Assembly (NCBI GenBank): GCA_035048495.1
Contig: CM068552.1
Coordinates: 15,240,621 to 15,304,620 of the forward strand
Direction: 5' to 3'
DNA length: 64,000 bases
DNA from: Euptelea pleiosperma
Lineage: Eukaryota > Streptophyta > Magnoliopsida > Ranunculales > Eupteleaceae
The notes under the pieces are model-generated. The model saw only the letters and a list, made by a program, of their open reading frames with translations. It had not been told where the DNA came from and searched no databases. Of this stretch, positions 55,336-64,000 are shown piece by piece. The first letter of the stretch is position 1. The number at the start of each line of letters is the position of its first letter. The position numbers and the translations under genes were made by a program.

Positions 55336-55942
55336 TATCGTTGGTCATTCACACCATTGTTGGTCGTTCATTCGAATATTTGCTCAAGACGAATTATTCT
55401 TCCTTCTCTGATAAGTTACTACAAATTACAACAATGAAAGAGCATTGTGAATATTTGTTGCCATCAATACAAAATCCAAATCCAGTGAACCACGATGTGA
55501 CATGAATAGTAATTTGGAATTTAATCGGTACGATAAACATTTGCTGATTTTCTAAGTTATCAAGTTTATTTTGTCATTTGAAACCTAAATACTGAATTTC
55601 TTTCATTCTATATAAAACTGAGTTTCTACTCTTTTTAAAGACCGATCTCTTATGAAGAATTCAATTGGGTTTTTGTTGGGCATCAAAGTGAGTGTTTGAT
55701 TTGGTTGCTTTTTGCTTTTAGTAGCCAAAGCAATGTTTGTTTAGGTTGCAGCTGAATGATCCTCTCCCACTGGTAAACAGATGTGATTGATGTTATTCAC
55801 CCATTTTAAAATCTAGAATTTAGCAGCTCATGATATGTGTTTGTAGAAAACCGCTCCGGTCTCAAGATCATAACTCAATCTCCTTCATTGAAGATCTGTT
55901 TCTTCCTATGTTCATTGGCCATAGCTTTGTACTGTTGATTAA
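55336..55942. other. Intergenic, no gene recognised
   Basis: No gene. A direct repeat TTGGTCATTCACACCATTGTTGGTCGTTCATTC lies in part at 55340-55372 (TTGGTC.TTCA twice). Ends in TAA at 55940-55942, the possible target duplication of the next element. Confidence 0.4.
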
Positions 55943-58900
55943 GGCCTTGTTTGGGAATGCTTCTATAGAAGTACTGCGGAAACGAGCTTCTGTAGAAGCC
56001 CTGGAAACAGTTGCTGAGAAGCATTTAATTCTAGAATAGCGTTTGGCAAACCATGTTGATGAAGTGTTGTTTTGTGTGTAGAAGCTGGTATTGCTGTTTG
56101 GCAAAACCAACTGTGAGCTTCTGGGTTTTGTCAAAATGTCAAGAATACCCTCATTCAAAATAAGGCAGTAGTTGATATTTTTTGGCTTCTCTAAGGCAAA
56201 TATTATGTTTTGAAATACATCTTATCGATCCCAATAATGAAATAACATTAAAAACATATGAAATGCATAAAGCAAATAATCTAAATGAAATACATCAATC
56301 TATAAAATGAAATCCATCAATCCATAAAAGTAACAACAATAAGTTATAATACAATGTATCTAAGACAAATCTAAATTGCATTGATCAAAAGCAGTTTTGA
56401 TCGCTTCAGCTATTTGTGCTATTTTGCTTTTCATCTTCCTATGAGTTGGATGTTACTTGAGTGCAAGAGGTTCATGATATACTACACTATTGCTTGCTTC
56501 CTCGACTTATTCCTCATCTTTGTAAAAGGTGAATTCTTGATTTGCTAATACTTCTTTCCTGATACAGTTATGCAGTGTCATACAAGCAATGATTATATAA
56601 AATTGTGTCGACAATTTATATGAAGGCATTTGTTTAAGTATGGGCCATCGTGTTTTCAAAACACCGAAGGTTCGCTCGATGACTTTGCGCAGGGAAGAAT
56701 GTAGATGATTGAGTAAATTATTTTTCCTCTTCGCCTGTGATCCTTTTCGAAAATCTTGTAAATGATAACGAAAATCTTCGGGTCATTTGCCGCCCTTTCC
56801 CAACCAATGTATACATATGTAAAGAGCATGCCAAACGAACATGCAACCATTACATTGTGGGTTAACCCTTTTCGTCATCGGTACGTCATTTATTCATCTA
56901 ATGGAACATGTGTAGAGGTATGTGTACCATCTATAGCCCCGACAATCCTGTGTGTTTTTAGAATGATAATGTGTCAAAAAATTAATTGAAATTAAACATA
57001 ATGTGGTGCTAATATACATAATTAAATTCTTAACTTAAAAAATGGCCAATACTTATGACTGTGTTGGATTTCTTTGGGGACTTCATAATATGAATTGGAG
57101 ATTATAAAAGACGTGGAGAAATGTAGAATTGCGTTTAACACTATGAAAATGTCTACTAACCGTCTCCGGTGAATGTTGAAACCTTGAACAAAGCAAACGA
57201 TTTCTCTTGTTGTGACCAACTGTTGACAGGAACATTGTCATTTTCTCTTGCATGGAAACATACCTTGTTCTCGTTAACAATCTTTTCTTCTAAAAAAGTG
57301 TACATAATCGAATGAACACGTGTTTTTCCATAACAGATCATAACAAATCGTTCGGTGCACATTGAGTACATGATTAATAAAATCCATCCCCATCAATGTA
57401 CAATTTTTCTTGGTTTCTTGTATATGTATTGTTCATAATACATTTTGATGGTTAATGTCGCAGCTAACGTAACAGTATAAAATTCTTCATTCGAATCCAT
57501 CTAACTTCTAAATATCCATTAAAACAAAAGAACCATCCGTCAGAGAGAAAAACAATCCATCAGACAAAAACGTGGGCATATAGTATTAACGTCATAAATA
57601 ACCAGACACGATACTACTACGACGCACAACTTTAAAATAAAAATAAAACATCCATCAAAACAAAAAAAATCCATCATAACAAAAAAACATTTATCAGATA
57701 CTCTAACCAACTACGGTCCAGACTGACTCTCTAAACTCGGAGTTCAACCAGATACGTTGCACATAGGTTTTAGAGCGCAAAATAGTTCCCTTTTATCACT
57801 TGACAGAAACATCTTCAGTACAAACATGTACAATCTTGGGATATCCGACTCACTGTCCAAATTGTCTATACATTCTTTCATTTTTCTAGTTGGAATTATG
57901 GGTGAAATGGCAATCTGGTTCCTTGTCGCAAGATTTTCAACAAGCGCATCGATTTACTTTGTAATTTGGCTAGAACCAGTTAATTTCTTTCGACATGACT
58001 GCGACTTTAGTAATGAAGGTAACTTCCCCCGTGAATGTATAATAGCTAGTGTTGAATCATACAGCTCATCGACATCGTTGGGTGACTAATTTGGAGATGG
58101 TTGGGACTCAGGTACCAACTCAGGGCTATCATCCTCGTCAAGATTCTGTATATGATCAACACGGGAACTAGAAAGATGTAAACTCCCCTCTGTAGGTGTT
58201 CATGCGAGATCACCAATGGCTATCGTCTCATCGTAGATGATTTCTAGGTCTTTCTCAGGCTCAAGTCCCTTATGTCAAAATTTCAGGTCCGCTGGATATT
58301 TTTACATAAAACCATAGGGCAAGTTAAAAATATGGTTATGAATACCCCTATGAAATAAACTTTTCCTTACAAAATAGATTACCTGTAACTAGCCTTCCCA
58401 CCAGTTATCGTCGGCCTAGACTTTTTTTTCTCAGGGTCCCATCCCAGACCACTATTACCTTTCAACTTATTCCAACGGGCAAACTCGGACTTGGTTTTGT
58501 CACAGTGATTTTTCATTTGGACTTTTGTATACTTGACACCGGCTCTTCGTTCTAATTCATCCATCAGGTTGGTTTGTTTGGTTTTGTCAAGTACAGAACC
58601 AATTTTACGGCCCTTCTTAACTTGATTGACAACAATTTCAACCAAAATCTTGTGCAAATTGGATGACTATTGAGTTTTTGATTGTGGTGGAAGCCGGTTT
58701 CTCTTTTCTATCAAACACTATGACTAGAGTGACCTTATCAGACTATATATTAAATAAACTCAGTTTTACCATCAAGAAAGAATGGTAAACAACTCAGTTT
58801 TATTGTTAGTCTAGTGGATAGCGTGCATTGAAACTTGATTTTTGGATGGAATTATCTGTATTAACTAATTAAAATCCAAATAACTCTACACCTAACTCAT

Positions 58901-59103
58901 AGTAAAATAAAAAGAAAAGAGCAATGAAGACCATAGCAAAATTAACCCAACTGTTATTCTATCCACAGTAGGGTATTTCTTAAAAAAGTGCGTCTGTACT
59001 TTTGTGGGAATCATATTGCAGTCAAAACGGGTCTCACATTTTGACATTTTTGTCCAAACTCTTTTTTCCATATTACAATGACTTTTAAAACCTTGGTTTT
59101 GAG
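55943..59103 (-). mobile_element. PIF/Harbinger element, left copy
   Basis: A diverged autonomous-type element on the minus strand. The Myb/SANT-like ORF1 lies at about 58660-57720, with DNA-binding-type sequence LDKTKQTNLMDELERRAG and KNHCDKTKSEFARWNKLKG, then a C-terminal KECIDNLDS-like stretch. The HARBI1-like nuclease starts at 57500 (ATGGATTCGAATGAAG) and retains IVGAIDGTHTSTH with the first catalytic aspartate (about 56950-57000) and MVACSFGMLFTYVYIGWERA (56850 on). The segment with the second aspartate is deleted, and stops break the frame. The GGCCTTGTTTGG at 55943 after TAA looks like a Harbinger terminus; the matching end near 59103 was not found. Confidence 0.78.
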
Positions 59104-59997
59104 AAAAAAAGAATAAGAAAGAACATAGCATTTCGCTTACCAGAAGGTTACATCAACATGGCATGGTAAATGAGCTTGCCTGGGGTGGGTCTTCTCAGAA
59201 GGTTTATCTGTGGTAGGAAAACGGCTCAGAACTCGGGAGTGTATCCTTCGGCCTCTCACTAGATTAACCCATGCAATTTCAATAGATTAAGCCCCGCACA
59301 AGAAGTGATAGGTGCAACAACCAACTAAAATGAATAAAGAAGAAGAACAACATTAAAATGACAGCCGATAGGCTGCATTAATCAATTAATAGTCCTGCGG
59401 TTACATAATAATAAGGTTGTGTTCATTACATGGGTGGTTACATGGTTACATGATTAAATGGTTACAAGACCGAGAATGGCACAAATTCAGATGTTAAGAT
59501 GTTACTGTCTTCGTCTATCATGTGAGTCGAAACTCACACATTCCAAAAGTAAGTCTGAGCCAGATCCAATAATCGGAGTAGCTGGAAAGTTGACCAACAT
59601 TCAAATTCAGGTTGTAACGATGTGAGGATGTCAAAGCCAAGTGTTTGGTCTTGTTGAGGTATTGATAATGCCAAAGTGGAACTCGAAGAAGCAGGAGTGA
59701 TAGGTTGGAGCAAGTAAAAGCTGAGGTATCCTATCTCATTGCCTATAAGAAGTCACAACACAGACAAGATATGTCACTCTCTAGACGAAAGTAGTGAGGA
59801 AACATTGTACAAAAGAGAAGAAAATGTAATCATAATGCACCATGCAACACATCCTTTATAAAACATAAGCCTGATCATACTGAACCCCCCACCCTATGAA
59901 TGAACATGATAGCTGTGCCCAAGAGGCACGAGAATGACAATGTACGCAGAGAATGTGAAACCATATCGGAAACTGGGAAACGAGCCAAGGTGCATTA
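59104..59997. other. Spacer between the inverted Harbinger copies
   Basis: About 0.9 kb of sequence present once, between two arms of an inverted repeat. No gene or recognised element. Outside this spacer the two sides align as complements. Confidence 0.5.
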
Positions 59998-62239
59998 TCA
60001 AACTAGGTTTTAAAAGTTATTGTAATATGGAAGAAAGAGTTGGGACAAAAAAGTCAAAACATGAGACCCGTTTTGATGATGATATGCTTCCCGCAAAAAC
60101 GCGGTAGCGTTTTTTTAAGAAACACCATATTGTGGATAGAATAATAGTTGGGTTACTTTTGTTATGGGCTCCATTGCGCTTTTCTTCTTCTTTTACTATG
60201 AGTTGTGCGCGGATTTATTTGGATTTTAATAAGTAGTTAATACAAATGACTCTATCTAGGAATCAAGTTTTAATGCATGCTATACACCAGACTAAGAATA
60301 GAACTGAGTTGCTTACCACTCTTTCTTGATGGAAAGAAGAAACTAGTTTACGTCACAACCCAAAGCTCAGTGGCCAGCCAATTTGCACAAGATTTGGGTT
60401 GAGATTGTTGTCAATCAAGTTAAGAAGGGCTGTAAAAATGGTTATGTACTTGAAAAAACCAGACAAAGCAATCTGATGGATGAATTAGAATGGAGAATCG
60501 GTGCCAAGTATACAAAAGTCTAGATGAAAAATCACTAAAACAAAACTAAGTCCAAGTTTGCCCGTTGGAATAGATTGAAAGGTAATAATGGTCTTGAATG
60601 GGATCTCGAGAAACAAATAGTCTTGGCTGATGAGGACTAGTGGGAATGATAATTACAGATAATCTATTTTGTAAGGATAAGTTTATTTTATAAGGGTATT
60701 TATAACAATATTTTAACTCGCCCTATGGTTTTATGTAGAAATATCTGGCGAACCTGAAGTTTCGACATAAGAGACTTGAGTTTAAGAAATATATAGAAAT
60801 CATCTACGGTGGGACGGTAATCACTAGCGATCTCACTTGGACGCCTATAGAGGGGAGGTTATCCTTCTAGTTCCCGTGTTGATCTTATATATAATCTTGA
60901 CGGTGGTGATAGCCCTGAGTTGGTACCTGAGTCCCAACTATCAAAACATTGGTCACCCAAAAATGTCTATGAGCTATATGATTCGATACCAGCTACTGTA
61001 CCTTCACGGATGAAGGTACCTTCTTTACCAGAGCCGCAGTAAAACCGAAAGAAATTAATTGGTTCTGGTCGAATTGCAAAACAAATCGATGAGCTTGTTG
61101 AAAATCTTACGATGAGGAATCAGATTGTTACTTCACCCATAGTTCTAACTAGTAACACGAAAGAATGTGTTGACAATTTGGACAGTCTGTGGGATATCCC
61201 AAGATTGTACATGTTTACACCGAAGATGTTTTTGTCAAGTGATAAAAGGGAACTATTCTGCGTTTTAAAACCTAATGTGCATCGTATCTGGTTGGAGTCT
61301 GAGTTTAGAGAGTTAGTCTGGACCGTAGTTGGTTAAAGTATTGGATGTATGTTTATTTTATTATGATGAATGTTTTTTTGTTTTGATGGATGTTTGGTTT
61401 TTATTTTAAAGTTTTAGGCTGTAGTAGTATCTTATCTAGTTGTTTCTAATGTTAATACTCTATACTCATGTTTTTGTCTGATTGATTGTTTTTTTTTTTT
61501 TTGTTCTGATGGGTGTGTTTTTTTGTTTTAATAGATGTTTAGAGGTTAAATGGATTCGAATGAAGAATTTTATATTTTTGCGTTAGCTGCGACATTAGGC
61601 ATCAAAATGTATTATGAGCAATACATATACAAGAACCACGAAAAAATTGTACAATTTTATTAATCACGTACTCAATGGGCACATAACGATTTGTTTTGGA
61701 TGAAAAAACACGTGTTCATCCAATTATGTATACTTTTTGATGAAAACGGATTGTTAATGAGAACAATGTATGTTTTTGTGTAAGAAGAAATACAGTGTTC
61801 CTATTGACTGTTGGTTACAATGAGAGAATCGTTTGCTTTGTTGAAGGTTTCAACATTCACCGGAGACTGTTAGTAGACATTTCCATAGACTGTTGAATGC
61901 ACTTCTGTAGTTTTCCATGTCTTTTATAATCCCCCCTTCATATGATGAAGTTCCTAAGGAAATCCAACACAGTAAGAAGTATTGACTATTTTTTAAGGTA
62001 AGAATTTAATTACATATATTAGCCCCACTGTTATGTTTAATTTCAATTAATATATTGACATATTGTCATCCTAAAAATGTGAAGGATTGTGTTGGAGCTA
62101 TAGATGGTACGCATATCTCTTCACACGTTCCATTAGATGAACAAGTGTTGTATTGATGACGAAAATGGTTAACTCAAAATGTAATGGTTGCATGTTCATT
62201 TGGCATGCTCTTTACATATGTGTACGCTGGTCGGGAAGG

Positions 62240-62797
62240 GATGGTGTGGGTACCAAATATGACACCTCTCGTGCACCTGCAACACGTTGTATTGCTCCCC
62301 CTATTTAATGCCAACCCATGCCTTGTTGGGTTTTCCCCTACGCCACTCACACCACCATCCCACACCTATTGCCATGACTTCAGCAAAGAAACCCTTTCCC
62401 CATGACACGTGTCAAGAGAGAGGGCCTATAAAAGGAAGAAGACGGCAAGACGCTTGAGAGGTGGGGGGAGAACCATGGGAGTTCGCACAAATGGAGAAGG
62501 CTGGAGAGAGACTAGAGAGAGAGATCCCAAAGAGAGAATTGATGTATGTTACAGAGAAGAGGTTTTGTCAATTAAGTCGGCTCCTATTGTATTTGTACCA
62601 CACGCCATTGATTAATGAATATCGGCCATTTTACCAGTCTTCCTTCGTGGACGTAGTTGTCGGGTTCAATCCCAGACAACGAACCACATAAGTATGTGTC
62701 CATTTCCTTATTGCTTTGTCGTTTATATGTATTTATAAATATATAGTGTTCATGAATCGAGGGCAATCTGACGGCTATCCCGAATTCTCCCTCACAA
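62240..62797 (+). mobile_element. Insertion in right Harbinger copy, LTR-like
   Basis: The nuclease reading breaks after GREG and resumes at ACGGCAAAGGACTTCAAAG near 62798, so about 560 bp are extra. The piece begins ATGGTGTGGGTACC, holds a CCTATAAAAGG TATA-like motif at about 62425 and reads like a solo LTR, but no TG..CA pair with matching 5-bp flanks could be set. Open frames inside it are short and unlike known proteins. Confidence 0.5.
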
Positions 62798-63009
62798 ACG
62801 GCAAAGGACTTCAAAGTGTTCGATGTGGCCATTAATACCCCCTCTTTGAATTTTCCACATTCACCTCGAGGTACAAAGAAATGAACTTATTTATATAATT
62901 TATCGTTGTTTGATCAAATACATAATTAAATTATTTGTATCCCTTTCAACAGGCAAATATTACGTGGTTGACGCTGGATACCCATTAAAGAATGGGTTTT
63001 TTTGGCACT

Positions 63010-63631
63010 TGTAAGTGTTGGAGGATAAGTAGTGACATATGTCTAATGAATGGGGAAATATAGTCCAGGAGACCCGCTTAAGTTAAGTCATTAGCCGTTC
63101 GGGTTCCATCTTCGGCAGACTGGGAGAACATAAGAGATCAAGACAGTTGGACATGGAGAGAAAATAGGGAATGAGAGAGAGATAGAGGTATTTGGTCCCC
63201 AGGAGAAGTGTCCCCTTCCCTTTCTCTACGAGAGTATTTATAGACTCGGGTCTAAGAGGCGAAATGACCGAAATACCCACGTCCAATGTTGAAGTGACAT
63301 GGCACCTATAACCATATTGATTGGTCCCCGGTGTTGGTTGCTCATTCATGCACTCTTCTCTCTTAGTATGTCAGTCCCCAAGGCATGTCTATTCGTCGGC
63401 GTCTTATGTCGACGTCTCATGTCAACGAAGGGATGAAGTCAATGAGGTGCCTTCGTGGCTTCTTACGACTTCAAGGTCATGCCTTGCGGACTTATCTCTC
63501 GACCTCCAATCCTATATCTCTTGTCACTCAAGCGCTGACTATGTATTGTTGCCCTACCTTTAAGTATTCTACGTGATTCTAAGTTTTCCATGTAGCATCC
63601 ACGTAAGCACGTGCATATCGAAGCATCTATA
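63010..63631 (-). mobile_element. Probable solo LTR in right Harbinger copy
   Basis: 622 bp. On the minus strand it starts TATAGATGCTTCG, ends CCTCCAACACTTACA and has a TCTATAAATACTC TATA motif at about 63230. GCACT (63005-63009) and GCACC (63632-63636) are a 5-bp duplication with one mismatch. If the first bases were once TG, all LTR hallmarks are met. Excision of this piece rejoins GGTTTTTTTGGCAC with CATACTGAGG, as the nuclease family predicts (an A-P-Y motif). Confidence 0.65.
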
Positions 63632-64000
63632 GCACCATACTGAGGTTGCCGACATCATCTCCAAGATTTTCAAAGAGGATCACAGGCGAAAGGGGAAAAG
63701 GGAATTATTCAGTTACCTACATTCTTCCTTACGCAATGTCATCGAGCGAACCTTCGGTGTTTTGAAGGTACGATGGCCCATACTTAAACAAATGCCTTCG
63801 TATAAACTGTCGACACAATGTAATATTATCATTGCTAGTATGACACTGCATAACTATAACAGGAAAGAAGTATTGGTAGATCAAGAATTCACCCTTTACG
63901 AAGATGTGGAATGTGTCGATAAAGCAAGCACTAGTGTATTATATCATGAACCCCCTGCACTCGAGCAACATCCAACTCATAGGGAGATGGAAAGCAAAAG

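Larger units (their letters stand above)
59998..64000 (+). mobile_element. PIF/Harbinger element, right copy, runs off window
   Basis: A plus-strand copy of the element on the left. Myb-like ORF1 remnants lie at about 60370-61336 (LEKTRQSNLMDELEW-like, later TKECVDNLDSLWDIPRLY). The nuclease begins at 61550 and includes VGAIDGTHISSHVPLDE (about 62090-62140) and MVACSFGMLFTYVYAGREG. After an insertion it continues with FKVFDVAINTPSLNFPHSPRG, then an 81-nt GT-AG intron (62872-62952) and KYYVVDAGYPLKNGF. After a second insertion it continues with RNVIERTFGVLKVRWPIL. The D..D..E residues are thus still readable, but stops, frameshifts and two insertions inactivate it. The 3' end lies beyond 64000. 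Confidence 0.82.

Noticed and set aside
55943..55954. Confirmed terminal repeat of the left Harbinger copy
   Set aside because: TAA plus GGCCTTGTTTGG looks right, but no matching CCAAACAAGGCC end was found near 59103, so I keep this border only as likely; it might be a separate MITE end.
62409..62691. Arginine-rich protein frames at 62409-62691
   Set aside because: They lie in the LTR-like insertion within the Harbinger copy, near its TATA-like motif, and match no protein family.

Overview
The window is nuclear DNA of a flowering plant. The evidence is spliced plant genes (a growth-regulating transcription factor with a miR396 site, a chloroplast-type thioredoxin-like protein, a two-RRM hnRNP), plant transposon families, and long AT-rich gaps. 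I cannot name the species from the sequence alone. Only three genes look intact; most of the rest is transposon relics, chiefly short non-autonomous DNA transposons (MITEs), many nested in one another.

Layout. 1-7.1 kb: a decayed Ty3/gypsy integrase end split by a Harbinger-type MITE, several palindromic MITEs (two with perfect 9-bp target duplications) and a small TRIM-like LTR array. 8.9-12.2 kb: a GRF1/GRF2-type growth-regulating factor gene on the minus strand, four exons, 608 codons predicted, with a miR396-like site in the WRC exon and three upstream ATGs in its leader. 13.8-24.2 kb: MITE-dense spacer with eight members or fragments of a hAT-like family whose termini read CAAGGTTTAAA, most with 8-bp target duplications. 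28.9-29.5 kb: three head-to-tail Helitron-like repeats. 31.1-39.4 kb: a seven-exon PRXL2/AAED1-type thioredoxin-like gene, 256 codons predicted, with a 6.4-kb third intron full of retroelement debris. 40.3-45.8 kb: Helitron-like fragments, a long foldback element and a multi-level MITE nest. 46.0-47.3 kb: a two-exon, two-RRM, glycine-rich hnRNP gene. 47.8-54.4 kb: a decayed L1-type LINE on the minus strand, split by two MITEs and lacking the aspartates of its reverse transcriptase active site. 54.7-55.3 kb: an almost pure A+T block. 55.9-64 kb: two diverged PIF/Harbinger elements facing away from each other as a large inverted repeat; the right copy carries two further insertions and runs off the window.

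The three genes are unrelated in function and show no sign of co-regulation: GRF controls cell proliferation, the thioredoxin-like protein probably acts in plastid redox chemistry, and the hnRNP in RNA processing. The most informative signal is transposon stratigraphy. Target duplications were read directly for many elements and allow relative insertion order to be worked out. I found no unknown multi-gene system; the best candidates for something undescribed are the CAAGG-type hAT MITE family with its RTTTGAYC-like target bias and same-site tandem insertion, a 57-bp hAT-like mini-element, and the inverted Harbinger pair.
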